Positions 18,474 to 27,491 are shown, counted from the first letter of the stretch. The stretch is DNA of 64,000 bases from Litchfieldia salsa (GCF_900104555.1 NZ_FNJU01000003.1:248001-312000), one strand, 5' to 3'. Notes: generated by a model from the sequence alone, not told the origin. Translations and numbers: made by a program.

Positions 18474-18610
18474 GCATTTTCAGCTCCTAGTTTTTACTTA
18501 GGCATTATTATTCTTTTTTAATTTCCACTAACATTTGATATTTATCCTCTTTTTATTGAAGTTGCTTCTTCACATAAAATTCAATGGTAGGGTTTTATGA
18601 TAGGCAGATA

Positions 18611-18643
18611 AAATAGGAGTGTACATTTTGTACACTCCTATTT
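18611..18643. terminator. Bidirectional terminator after the Rieske gene
   Basis: A long palindrome, AAATAGGAGTGTACA / TGTACACTCCTATTT, with a 3-base loop and T-rich flanks. It lies 20 bp past the Rieske stop and closes the importer operon. Confidence 0.75.
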
Positions 18644-18662
18644 CTTGTTAAACCGTATTTAG

Positions 18663-19658
18663 TTATGCTGTCCCAAACGAGAGTCCTTTGTCTTGCAACA
18701 TCTTCCGGTATGCGATACTTAATCGGTCACATTTAAGATGTAATTCTGCTTGAAGATCTAGCGGTAATAACTCTGGTTTTTGATTTTCGACTATGACTTT
18801 GTCTTGTTCAATTAATAAATCCTGAAAGTCTATGAAGATTTTGTCTGGATCATTTAGTGCATAATTCCGTTCCATCATCATAAATGCATTGCTTTGTTGT
18901 TCATTTACTGGCAATACAATTAAATACAAATCAAAGTAATCATCAGATCCTATAATTTTCTTTGTAAAGGAACAACAAAGTGGATTAAACACTTTATATG
19001 TATATAAGGAGTTTACACCATGACCTCTTCCGTCTGGATCTGGCTGGTACACTTCTATTTCATCAGTGACAAGTGTCCCATTAACTTGATGAACCTGATA
19101 ATCGCTAATTTCTGAGTATTCACTGTCACCTAATAGTCCCTCATGGACATACATTAGGTGAGAGACATCTAAAAAGTTCTCTATTAATCTTGGACCTGCA
19201 GCATTAATCTCATAAGGTCCCATGATTACTGTAGAATAGCTAGGATCATCGAATGTTCCATCACCGATGGTAGGGTTGGTAAGGTTAGGTTCTCCTATAC
19301 AAACCCAAATGAATCCGAACTCTTCAGCACAAGAATAAGTAACCGTTTTTGCTTTGGAAGGAATTGCTCTTTCTTTTGGCATTGATGGAATGCGTGTACA
19401 GGTTCCACAAGAGTTGTAAGTCCACCCATGATATGGGCAGACGATTTGATCTTCAACAATTTTCCCTAAAGAAAGGGGTACTCCTCGATGGATACACAAA
19501 TCTTTAAAGGCATGCACACCTTTTGATGTTCTGAATACAACTAACTTTTCACCTAGAACCTCGACAGATCTGGGAACCTCGGTCAAATCCCTCGATAATA
19601 GGACGGGATGCCATTGGTGTAATAATACATGGTCTTGAATTAGCATGGGTAGCGTCAT
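18663..19658 (-). CDS. Rieske [2Fe-2S] non-heme iron oxygenase, alpha subunit type
   Basis: 331 residues. The Rieske cluster ligands are CIHRG and CPYHGW (about residues 54-76). The catalytic mononuclear iron site is NFLDVSHLMYVHE (two His, about 163-175), with an Asp expected in the C-terminal part. This layout is that of aromatic or N-/O-demethylating oxygenases (VanA, PobA, NdmA type), which need a separate reductase. None is in the window. It starts 9 bp after the BMP lipoprotein gene and is the last gene of a purine/nucleoside-type ABC importer operon, so the oxygenase probably acts on the imported compound (inference). Confidence 0.85.
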   Translation of the reverse strand: MTLPMLIQDHVLLHQWHPVLLSRDLTEVPRSVEVLGEKLVVFRTSKGVHAFKDLCIHRGVPLSLGKIVEDQIVCPYHGWTYNSCGTCTRIPSMPKERAIPSKAKTVTYSCAEEFGFIWVCIGEPNLTNPTIGDGTFDDPSYSTVIMGPYEINAAGPRLIENFLDVSHLMYVHEGLLGDSEYSEISDYQVHQVNGTLVTDEIEVYQPDPDGRGHGVNSLYTYKVFNPLCCSFTKKIIGSDDYFDLYLIVLPVNEQQSNAFMMMERNYALNDPDKIFIDFQDLLIEQDKVIVENQKPELLPLDLQAELHLKCDRLSIAYRKMLQDKGLSFGTA

Positions 19659-19667
19659 CCTTTCCTA

Positions 19668-20816
19668 TTATTGTGGAATTGTTCCTTTTACTCCTTTAAC
19701 AAACCAGCTCATACTAAGGATATCCTCATCTTCCATTTTCTTTCCTTCTTCAACTTTCAAAGCACCTTCTTGGTCATAGATTGGGCCAGAGAATACATGA
19801 AAACTACCTGCAATAATTTCTTGTTTCTTAGCTTCTACTGCATCTTGAACCTCTTGTGGTACATTTTTACCAAATGGTGCAAGCTCTGTCATTTCTTCTT
19901 TAAAACCATGAAAGACAGCCTGTGTTTCCCAAGTGCCATCAATCACGCTTTGAACGATATCCACATAATAAGGGCCCCAGTTCAATACAGGATTGGTAAC
20001 ATAGGTTTCAGGGGCAAAGCGGTTCATATCAGAGTCATTTCCCATACCCCAAACTCCACGTTCAGCAGCCGCTTGGATTCCCGCAGGAGAATCTTGATAG
20101 TTTGCTAGTACATCTACACCTTCATCTAACAAACTGATTGCCGCTTGTCTTTCTGTTGCAGGATCAAACCAAGTGTTACTCCAAATAACAGATACTTCAA
20201 CATCAGGATTTACACTTTGCGCACCTAAGGTGAAGGCATTGATTGTATAAATAACTTCAGGGATTGGAAAGGCCCCAACATATCCAATTTTATTGTTTTC
20301 TGATAACATTCCAGCTGCTATACCAGCTAAATATCCAGGTTCATATCCTCTACTCTGATAAGTACCCATATTTTCTGCTGTTTTATATCCAGTCGCATGC
20401 ATGAAAACAACATCCGGATACTTCTGTGCAACATTAAAGGTGGGATCCATATATCCAAAGCTTGTAGTGAAAATAATATCATGATCTTGAGCAAGCTCTT
20501 CAATGACACGCTCTGCATCAGGACCTTCAGGCACGTTCTCCACTGTTGTGGATTCTATACCAAATGATTCATCTACCATTTTTCTAGCTTGGTCATGCTC
20601 ATATGTCCAGCCTCCATCTCCTGGAACACCAATATATACAAATGCAACCTTTGGTAATTCTGTTGACTCTTCCTTACCAGCAGTATCTTTTGTTTCTCCA
20701 CTAGTATTCTCTGATTCTTCTTTTGCAGGTTCAGTTGGTTCTGATGTTGCTTGAGAACATGCAGTTAATGCTAAAAAAATAAGTAAAAATAATGAGCCAA
20801 ATAGTTTCTTCTTCAT
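19668..20816 (-). CDS. BMP family ABC transporter substrate-binding lipoprotein
   Basis: 382 residues. A lipoprotein signal peptide is seen (MKKKLFGSLFLLIFLALTAC, lipobox LTAC), then a Ser/Thr/Glu-rich tether. The PBP1/BMP domain follows, with VAFVYIGVPGDGGWTYEHD, the family hallmark GYVGAFPIPEVI, and LANYQDSPAG. BMP proteins (PnrA, Bmp, NupN) bind purine nucleosides or related compounds outside the membrane and deliver them to the cognate permease. It is the fourth gene of the operon after the ATPase and two permeases, and lies just before the Rieske oxygenase. Confidence 0.92.
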   Translation of the reverse strand: MKKKLFGSLFLLIFLALTACSQATSEPTEPAKEESENTSGETKDTAGKEESTELPKVAFVYIGVPGDGGWTYEHDQARKMVDESFGIESTTVENVPEGPDAERVIEELAQDHDIIFTTSFGYMDPTFNVAQKYPDVVFMHATGYKTAENMGTYQSRGYEPGYLAGIAAGMLSENNKIGYVGAFPIPEVIYTINAFTLGAQSVNPDVEVSVIWSNTWFDPATERQAAISLLDEGVDVLANYQDSPAGIQAAAERGVWGMGNDSDMNRFAPETYVTNPVLNWGPYYVDIVQSVIDGTWETQAVFHGFKEEMTELAPFGKNVPQEVQDAVEAKKQEIIAGSFHVFSGPIYDQEGALKVEEGKKMEDEDILSMSWFVKGVKGTIPQ

Positions 20817-20893
20817 TTTATTTCCCCCTTATTTATCTGTTAAGATTATACAAAATACTTCATTTTCACCTCCTTAAATACAATAGATATTGT

Positions 20894-21823
20894 TTAATAT
20901 CGTTGTTCACGAAAATAAGGAACTCCTAGAGCTTTTGGCTCTATTGGCGGTTTATTTCGATTTTTCCAACCAACAAACATTAATACTAGAATCGTTGCAA
21001 CATAGGGAAGCATTTTAAGAAAGTAAGAAGGGATGCCGATATTAAGCAACTGAATCCTGAATCCTAGTGCATCTAGACCACCAAAGAAGTACGCACAGAA
21101 CAGCGCATATAGTGGATTCCACCGTGCAAAAATAATTAGTGCAATCGCAATCCAACCTCTCCCTGCTGTCATTCCTTCAATCCAGTTTGGTGAATAAATC
21201 ATGATTAAGTAAAAGCCTGATAATCCCATTAACATTGAACCTAAAATGACATGAAAGTAACGGAAGCCAATAACTGATATCCCCATTACATCAGAAGTGG
21301 ATGGGCTATCTCCGACTGCTTTCAAATGTAGTCCCCAAGATGTTTTATACATGTATAGATATAAAACGAACGCTATCACTATACAAAGCCAACTAAAGAT
21401 ATCCAAATTCGAAAATACTCTACCGATGAAAGGAATGGGCTCAATCCACGATAGGTTAACCTTGGGAATAGAAACTGGTAAAGCAACCCCTGCTACTGAT
21501 TTGCCAAGATATGCACTAAGACCTGTACCAAATAAAGTGATGGCTAAGCCGCTGACTATTTGATTCGCTCTTAAGGTAATACAAACATATGAATGGATGA
21601 GCCCGAGACCAGCACTTGCTAATAAGGCAATAATCAACGTAAACAATAAATTCTCTGTTTGTAAAAAAATAATACAGGACATCACAGCACCCATTAGCAT
21701 AATGCCTTCTGTCCCTAAATTAATAACCCCGGCTTTTTCACTAATAATTCCACCTAATACAGCAAAAAGTAGAGGTGTTCCTGAAGATATAGCTGCTGAG
21801 ACTAGTAAGATCATTAAATCCAT
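20894..21823 (-). CDS. ABC transporter permease (nucleoside/BMP type, subunit 2)
   Basis: 309 residues with about eight to nine TM helices. It belongs to the branched-chain amino acid/ribose/nucleoside permease fold (NupQ/YufQ-like). Characteristic stretches are GTPLLFAVLGGIISEKAGVINLGTEG near the N-terminus and the EAA-like loop GDSPSTSDVMGISV. It pairs with the 375-aa permease to form the membrane channel. AGGGGG precedes the ATG. Confidence 0.9.
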   Translation of the reverse strand: MDLMILLVSAAISSGTPLLFAVLGGIISEKAGVINLGTEGIMLMGAVMSCIIFLQTENLLFTLIIALLASAGLGLIHSYVCITLRANQIVSGLAITLFGTGLSAYLGKSVAGVALPVSIPKVNLSWIEPIPFIGRVFSNLDIFSWLCIVIAFVLYLYMYKTSWGLHLKAVGDSPSTSDVMGISVIGFRYFHVILGSMLMGLSGFYLIMIYSPNWIEGMTAGRGWIAIALIIFARWNPLYALFCAYFFGGLDALGFRIQLLNIGIPSYFLKMLPYVATILVLMFVGWKNRNKPPIEPKALGVPYFREQRY

Positions 21824-21857
21824 CTATTATCCCCCTTCCCTGTTAACAAGTAGCCAA

Positions 21858-22985
21858 TTAGGCTTCCTCACTAACACGTTTTATTCGATATTTACTAATC
21901 ATTTCACCCCCTATTAAACATAATAGAATGGCTCCTTGTAGCATAAGTGAAATAGAAGATGGTAATCCGATGGTCTGGACACTATATCCCCCAACAATTA
22001 ATCCACCTATAAAAACAGAAGTGAAAATCATTGCCCAAGGATTAAGCTTTGCAAGCCATGCAACAATAATTGCGGTGTAACCATAACCAGGTGAAATCCC
22101 GTACATGAGTCGATGTGCAACACCAGAGACTTCAATTGCACCAGCTAATCCAGCAAGACCTCCACTAATCATCATCACTAGAAGGATATGTTTGTTTACT
22201 TTTATGCCTGAATAAATGGCAGCAGTGGGGTTTGCCCCAAGGATTCTGAGTTCGTAGCCCCATTTCGTTTTTGAAAGTAAAAAAGCAAATACTAGGACTG
22301 CAACTAAGGCATAAATTAATCCGTGGTTAAGTCTTGTATTACCTATCGTTGCAAGCATTTGAAAAGGTGAAAAGAGGGGTGTTCCAGGAAAATTAAATCC
22401 CTGTGGATCTCTCCATGGTTCAAAAACGAAGTAATCTAATAGTAAAAGTGCAACATAATTCAACATGAGAGAGGTTATCAATTCATTTACTTGAAAGTAT
22501 GTCCGAGGTATCGCAGTAAATAAGCCCCAAACAGCTCCAGAGACAACTCCAACCAGCATCATAATCGGAATAAAAAGAGCTCCCGGTAAATTTGGTAGAT
22601 AAATAGTTACTGCAGTTGCTCCAATTGCGCCAAGTAAAAATTGACCTTCCGCTCCAATATTCCAAATAGAAATACGATATGCAATTGCTACACCAAGACC
22701 ACAAAGTAAAAGTGGAGTAGCTTTCACTAAGGTTTCACTAATTCCAAAGGCTGAGCCAAACGCTCCTTGTACCATTTTTAAATACACTGTTAGTGGATTC
22801 AAGCCGTTTAGTCCAATAAAAATCGCACATATGATTAGTGCTATTACAACCGAAACGGTAGATACCATAAAGCTACTCGATCTTTTGTGTGGATCATATT
22901 CAAATCGATAAGGAAAGAACCCTTTTTTACTAGAGCCTCTCTTTATCCTTAAAGGTGTTTGTTCCACCGATGTCCTTTGAGTCAT
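21858..22985 (-). CDS. ABC transporter permease (nucleoside/BMP type, subunit 1)
   Basis: 375 residues with a cytosolic N-terminal tail of about 40 residues, then about nine to ten TM helices. Family motifs are CGLGVAIAYRISIWNIGAEGQ and the cytosolic loop ILGANPTAAIYSGIKV (NupP/YufP-like). Its ATG overlaps the ATPase stop by 4 bp (ATGA), so translation is coupled. It partners with the 309-aa permease. Confidence 0.9.
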   Translation of the reverse strand: MTQRTSVEQTPLRIKRGSSKKGFFPYRFEYDPHKRSSSFMVSTVSVVIALIICAIFIGLNGLNPLTVYLKMVQGAFGSAFGISETLVKATPLLLCGLGVAIAYRISIWNIGAEGQFLLGAIGATAVTIYLPNLPGALFIPIMMLVGVVSGAVWGLFTAIPRTYFQVNELITSLMLNYVALLLLDYFVFEPWRDPQGFNFPGTPLFSPFQMLATIGNTRLNHGLIYALVAVLVFAFLLSKTKWGYELRILGANPTAAIYSGIKVNKHILLVMMISGGLAGLAGAIEVSGVAHRLMYGISPGYGYTAIIVAWLAKLNPWAMIFTSVFIGGLIVGGYSVQTIGLPSSISLMLQGAILLCLIGGEMISKYRIKRVSEEA

Positions 22986-24523
22986 AAAACGGCTCCTTCC
23001 TTCTCAGTTAATCCAGCCATTAATTGCCCAATGTAGTCTTTATCTGCTTCCTCTCGAGTTACGACTCCATTAATTCTTCCATTGAATAGAACAAGGATTT
23101 TATCAGACAATTTCATGATTTCATCCAAGTCTTCTGAGATTAAGAGAATTCCACTTCCAGAATTACGCAAGGTTACTACCATTTGATGTACAGCTTCTGT
23201 GGCTCCAACATCTAATCCCTGTGTGGGATGTACAGCAATCATTAATTTGGGATTTTGCTCAACTTCTCTCGCAAACAAAAGTTTTTGTTGATTTCCTCCA
23301 GATAGTTGCCTTACAGGACTTTGTAAGTCATTTGTTCGTACATCAAATAATTCAATTAGCTTTTTTGCCCATTCTTGATTTGATTTCTTATTCAATAACC
23401 CAAATTTTGATCGTTTATTCGTTCGGTATGTCTTGATGAGTAAGTTATCAACAATCCCAAGACTTCCTGCAAGACCGCTTTTCATACGATCTTCTGGAAT
23501 GTGAGAAATCCCTTTATCAATTAACTCTTGAACAGTTGGTGATGATAAGAACTCTTGATTATATATAACGCTCCCACTGTTCCAAGGAATAAGACCGGTT
23601 AACACTTCGGCTAGTTCCTTCTGTCCATTTCCTGCCACCCCCGCTACCCCGACAATTTCATGCTCGTGAATATCGAAATCAATGTTATTTAATGCATTCA
23701 TCCCATGGTTAGAGCGAACAAAAAGGTTGTTTACTTCAAGAATTGGTTTTCCTATATTTTTATGTGACATAACCTCATTCCCATTTGTTAACTCACGACC
23801 AACCATTAACTTAGCTATTTCGTGTACAGTGGTATCTTCTCGTTTTAAATGGGCAATCATCTCCCCTTTTCTCATTACTGAGATATGATCTGCAACAGAC
23901 ATAACTTCCTTTAATTTGTGAGTAGTGATAATCATCGTTTTCCCATTTCGCTTAAGTTCCTTCATGGTTTTAAACAGTTGGACTGCTTCACCAGGAGTTA
24001 GAACAGATGTAGGTTCATCGAAGATGATAATATCTGCACCGCGATATAAGGTTTTAACAATTTCAACTCTCTGTTGTTCACCAACTGATAGCTGCCAAAT
24101 GGGAACAGTAGTTGGAAATCGAAGTCCGTACCGTTCTGCAATTTCTTCTATTTCCTCTTTCTTTTTCTTCATCCAAGAAGAACCTCGCCATCTATTATTT
24201 TTTTCACCTAATATTATGTTTTCGATGGCTGTGAGTGTTTGTACAAGTCTGAAATTTTGATGAACCATCCCAATTCCTAATTCCGTCGCTTCTTTTGGTG
24301 AACGAAATCGACAAATGTTCCCATGAATCCTAATAACACCAGAATCTGCTTTGTAAATTCCAGAAAGCATACTCATAATGGTACTTTTCCCTGCTCCATT
24401 TTCACCTAACAAAGCGTGTATTTCCCCTTTTTTAACATAAAAATTCACATGATTACTGGCAAGTACTTCTCCGAACTTTTTTACAATATCTTCCACTTCA
24501 ATTGCATAATGTGGTTGTGACAC
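22982..24523 (-). CDS. ABC transporter ATP-binding protein, duplicated NBD (nucleoside/BMP type)
   Basis: 513 residues with two fused ATPase domains. Domain 1 has Walker A GENGAGKST, signature LSVGEQQRVEI and Walker B IIIFDEPTSVL. Domain 2 has a degenerate P-loop (GVAGVAGNGQKEL), signature LSGGNQQKLLF, and AVHPTQGLDVGA in place of a normal Walker B, as usual in this carbohydrate/nucleoside ATPase class (NupO/YufO, RbsA). The start is GTG at 24523 with AGAGAGGTG upstream. It is the first gene of the importer operon. Confidence 0.92.
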   Translation of the reverse strand: MSQPHYAIEVEDIVKKFGEVLASNHVNFYVKKGEIHALLGENGAGKSTIMSMLSGIYKADSGVIRIHGNICRFRSPKEATELGIGMVHQNFRLVQTLTAIENIILGEKNNRWRGSSWMKKKKEEIEEIAERYGLRFPTTVPIWQLSVGEQQRVEIVKTLYRGADIIIFDEPTSVLTPGEAVQLFKTMKELKRNGKTMIITTHKLKEVMSVADHISVMRKGEMIAHLKREDTTVHEIAKLMVGRELTNGNEVMSHKNIGKPILEVNNLFVRSNHGMNALNNIDFDIHEHEIVGVAGVAGNGQKELAEVLTGLIPWNSGSVIYNQEFLSSPTVQELIDKGISHIPEDRMKSGLAGSLGIVDNLLIKTYRTNKRSKFGLLNKKSNQEWAKKLIELFDVRTNDLQSPVRQLSGGNQQKLLFAREVEQNPKLMIAVHPTQGLDVGATEAVHQMVVTLRNSGSGILLISEDLDEIMKLSDKILVLFNGRINGVVTREEADKDYIGQLMAGLTEKEGAVL

Positions 24524-24574
24524 GAGTGTTTCACCTCTCTCAACGAATAAATCATAAGGTTATGAATTTTCTAA

Positions 24575-24627
24575 ATTATATACCAACTGTCATATGCGGT
24601 CCATAAACATGTTAGATAAGCTAACAT
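24575..24627 (-). promoter_or_regulatory. Importer operon promoter with upstream palindromic operator
   Basis: -10 TATAAT (complement of 24575-24580) and -35 TGGACC (complement of 24598-24603), 17-bp spacer. Directly upstream is the perfect inverted repeat ATGTTAG-ataag-CTAACAT at 24609-24627, placed where an activator would bind. No purine riboswitch core was seen in the leader. Confidence 0.5.
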
Positions 24628-24691
24628 AATATTATCAAATACAGTTTTAGAAAGGAGTAGCGATATCAGCAGAATTAAATATTTTTTCATA

Positions 24692-24723
24692 AAAAAAGCT
24701 AAAAGCAAAAGCTGCTTTTAGCA
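24692..24723 (-). terminator. Terminator of spo0M
   Basis: GCTAAAAGCA / TGCTTTTAGC stem followed by TTTTTTT on the minus strand, downstream of the spo0M stop. Confidence 0.85.
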
Positions 24724-24755
24724 TGTTGGAAATATATAAAGTACTTGTTTCTTAT

Positions 24756-25529
24756 TTAACAATACCGACTAATAATGTCTCCTAATTTCTTTTTAAGCTG
24801 TGGGATGTCATTCTTCGTAACCGTAAAGTTTACAAATGATTCATCCATGTCTAGTGCTTCAGCAAATAAGCTTCCTAGCCCTCTTGCACGTCGGTCAATT
24901 TGCATATGGACATCTACCTGATCTTCCGTTTGAGTCAAGAATATAAATTCTATTTCATCTAATTTACCGCGAAACGGACCTGTTGTCGGAATAAGCTCAA
25001 ATTCTTGAATAAAAGGGAACTGAGTCCTAAAACGATACGGAGCTTCTTCACATTCTACCTTTCGTAAGCTAAACCCCAAGTCATATGCTTCATTTATAAT
25101 TGCAGAGACAATCGGTGTTGGCGAAACATGGATAAAATCCTTATCTGAAGGATCGATAGCGTTTTTGATATCTAGGCCAGTTTGAATCCATACTTTTGAT
25201 TGCCCCAAACTAATTGGTGTATTAATAGGTAGGGTAATGGAAAATGGGAATTCCTTCAATTCACTCGGTCCTATTGTGAAAGAATCTACAACTTTAACTT
25301 TATCAATCGTGCCTTGTTTTTTTACTTTATTATCATTCGATTCCTTAATATAAGTAGTTGCGATTGTTAGATATATTTCATCAATTCTCTGTTCTGTTGC
25401 TCCACCTTTAATTTCAATTATTCCTTTAACCATTTCACCTGGAATAAATTTATCTTGGAAAAGTTTCGTATCTACTTTTGCTGCACCAATCCCAATACTT
25501 GCTAATGCTTTATTAAAAAACGACGACAT
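24756..25529 (-). CDS. spo0M: Sporulation-control protein Spo0M
   Basis: 257 residues. Cytosolic arrestin-like protein that affects sporulation and cell-cycle control in Bacillus. Recognised by the N-terminal MSSFFNKALASIGIGAAKVD, GEMVKGIIEIKGG, and the beta-sandwich that follows. It is preceded by GGAGG and by an excellent SigW-type promoter, matching the known extracytoplasmic-stress control of B. subtilis spo0M. It is monocistronic. Confidence 0.93.
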   Translation of the reverse strand: MSSFFNKALASIGIGAAKVDTKLFQDKFIPGEMVKGIIEIKGGATEQRIDEIYLTIATTYIKESNDNKVKKQGTIDKVKVVDSFTIGPSELKEFPFSITLPINTPISLGQSKVWIQTGLDIKNAIDPSDKDFIHVSPTPIVSAIINEAYDLGFSLRKVECEEAPYRFRTQFPFIQEFELIPTTGPFRGKLDEIEFIFLTQTEDQVDVHMQIDRRARGLGSLFAEALDMDESFVNFTVTKNDIPQLKKKLGDIISRYC

Positions 25530-25576
25530 CTAATTTTCCTCCATTCGAATTTAAACACAATGACCACATTTATTTG

Positions 25577-25602
25577 TACGTTTATAATGAAAATAAGTTT
25601 CA
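25577..25602 (-). promoter_or_regulatory. SigW-type promoter of spo0M
   Basis: TGAAAC (complement of 25597-25602), exactly 16 bp, then CGTA (complement of 25577-25580). This is the textbook SigW pattern TGAAAC-N16-CGTA. Confidence 0.85.
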
Positions 25603-25640
25603 AAAACCTCAAAAATTGGGTGAGCTATGTAGATTCATGA

Positions 25641-26591
25641 TTAGGAACAACATGTATTTTTTATATAACAACTATAAGTAACACTCTTACAACTTTTTTT
25701 TGTTTTAGTTGCAAGTGATACTATTTCTTCAACAGTATCAAATGTTCTCTCTTGATTGGTAATAACTGCAATTGATATAGACACTAAAGGGATTTTCTCC
25801 TTTATTCCAGAACGATTTTCTGAAGTTACATAACCTTGTGAGTGGTGCTTATCCGAGTAAAACTTTTTTATTTTTTGGTCAAATTCGTTAATTACCGTTC
25901 TACAGATAGGATCATAATCATGATGATACAAGATGGCAACAAAATCGTCTCCTCCAATATGCCCTAGAAAGTCTATAGAACTATTAATATACTTTTTTAA
26001 CAAAGAGGCTGTTTCTTGGAGTACATGATCACCTTTCGAGAAGCCATAAACATCGTTATAAGTTTTGAAATTATCTAAATCAATATACAAAAGAGTGTAC
26101 GCTTCTCGTACTAACACTTGGTTTAATTTTTCGTAAATAATTTGGTTTCCTGGTAATTCAGTAAGTGGGTTCATATAGGTAGCCATTTTTGATTGGATAG
26201 TAGCTAATGTGATCATTAATGTTCGTATGCTGACTACACCATAGTATTGTTCGTCCTTCGTTACAATTACATAGTCATACAAATGTTCTTCTTCTCTATT
26301 CATTGCTTTCTCACTAACACTCAAAATCGGTGTAAAATAATCTACCGAAAGAATTTCTTTTTTCATTAAAAGTCCTACCGATCGGCCAATATATAGATTA
26401 TATCCGTATAATGTTCCTAACTGTTGATAAAAGCCAGTTTTTGTTACAATTGCAATTGGTATCTTTTTTTCAGTCACAACAATCCCTTGTATTTTAGAAA
26501 GCTCAGTAAATAGTTGATTGATTATTTGATTACTAGTTGTCGCCTGTACTTCGGGAACAACTTCTGATATTTCTCCAATAAGAAGGTTCAT
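25641..26591 (-). CDS. CBS-pair GGDEF protein (probable diguanylate cyclase or degenerate sensor)
   Basis: 316 residues. Two CBS-like motifs come first (about 1-125; VVTEKKIPIAIVTKTGFY, YDYVIVTKDEQYYGVVSIR). A GGDEF domain follows, beginning NPLTELPGNQIIYEKL and carrying GGDDF at the active site. In GGDEF cyclases the fourth position is normally Glu, so the Asp may reduce activity. The C-terminal tail YSCYIKNTCCS is unusually Cys-rich. It has its own AAGGAG site 51 bp after the EAL gene. Together they rebuild the EAL-CBS-GGDEF order that many bacteria carry as one chain. Confidence 0.8.
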   Translation of the reverse strand: MNLLIGEISEVVPEVQATTSNQIINQLFTELSKIQGIVVTEKKIPIAIVTKTGFYQQLGTLYGYNLYIGRSVGLLMKKEILSVDYFTPILSVSEKAMNREEEHLYDYVIVTKDEQYYGVVSIRTLMITLATIQSKMATYMNPLTELPGNQIIYEKLNQVLVREAYTLLYIDLDNFKTYNDVYGFSKGDHVLQETASLLKKYINSSIDFLGHIGGDDFVAILYHHDYDPICRTVINEFDQKIKKFYSDKHHSQGYVTSENRSGIKEKIPLVSISIAVITNQERTFDTVEEIVSLATKTKKSCKSVTYSCYIKNTCCS

Positions 26592-26642
26592 GGTCGGCTC
26601 CTTAGTATCTTTTATTTAGATATTTACAAACTCTGGAAAATT

Positions 26643-27491
26643 CTAAAAGAAGGATTGACTTGGCCTCCCTAGAGAATAACCTTGTCCTAAATGAACTTGT
26701 TTATCTTTCAAATAATTTAAATCCTCAATCTTCTCTATTCCCTCTGCAAGGACTTGTGTATTTGATTCCCTTGCAAATTCTACAAGCAAACAGATCATCT
26801 TTTGCTGTGCCTGATTACTGGATATATTGTGAATGAGTGACCGGTCAAACTTAATAAACTCAGGTTTTAGATGTACTAAAGTTTTTAAACTATTGTATCC
26901 ACTACCAGCATCATCAATGGCAATCCTAAATCCTTGGTCACGATAATTGGACAGAATTCTCTCAAACATCTTAAAGTCTGTTACAGCTTTTTTTTCTGTT
27001 AATTCAAAAACCACTTGTTTTGGTGATATTTCATAGTATTCTAATAATTCCAATGTTTCACCACTTTTATAGTTAGAATCTACTAAAACTTGAGGATGTA
27101 TATTAACAAATAGTAAATGATCCTTTTGTTGAGGGGATTTTTTGACCTCACTGTGGAATTGTTTAAAGGATAAATTCCTGCTAAATAATTCAAATTGAAA
27201 TACTTGATTCGTTTGCCCAATGTAGTCATAAAAATTCTCGGTTGTTGGAAATGCATTAGATGATGTTGGACGGTTTAAAGCCTCATATCCTATTATATTG
27301 TTAGTCTCTAAATTAAAAATGGGTTGAAAAAATGTAGTAAGAGATCTATTTCTCATTATTTTTTTTAGTTCTATAAATTTTGTAAAGTCATTAGTATGAG
27401 ACATCTTTTTTTCTTGAGCATGATTTAAGTATGAAAAGAGGTCGAAAATACTTAAATTTGATAGGAATGAAGTATATGAAGTATTTTGCAT
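26643..27491 (-). CDS. EAL-domain cyclic-di-GMP phosphodiesterase
   Basis: 282 residues with a short N-terminal region and one EAL domain. Catalytic residues appear intact: YEALNRP (EAL Glu), FVNIHP (Asn), FELTEK (Glu), IDDAGSGYNSL (double Asp), FIKFDRS (Lys), LAEGIE (Glu), and LGQGYSLGRP (Gln). It probably hydrolyses c-di-GMP in the cytoplasm. It is the first gene of a pair with the CBS-GGDEF gene, so the two may act as a split bifunctional regulator of motility or biofilm. Confidence 0.85.
   Translation of the reverse strand: MQNTSYTSFLSNLSIFDLFSYLNHAQEKKMSHTNDFTKFIELKKIMRNRSLTTFFQPIFNLETNNIIGYEALNRPTSSNAFPTTENFYDYIGQTNQVFQFELFSRNLSFKQFHSEVKKSPQQKDHLLFVNIHPQVLVDSNYKSGETLELLEYYEISPKQVVFELTEKKAVTDFKMFERILSNYRDQGFRIAIDDAGSGYNSLKTLVHLKPEFIKFDRSLIHNISSNQAQQKMICLLVEFARESNTQVLAEGIEKIEDLNYLKDKQVHLGQGYSLGRPSQSFF

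Noticed and set aside
24524-24660. Purine riboswitch ahead of the importer operon
   Set aside because: No purine-aptamer junction or loop sequences are seen on the minus strand; only a promoter and a palindrome.
26592-26642. Frameshift separating the EAL and GGDEF genes
   Set aside because: The gap carries stops in the reading frame continuing from EAL and a proper AAGGAG for the second gene, so it is two genes.
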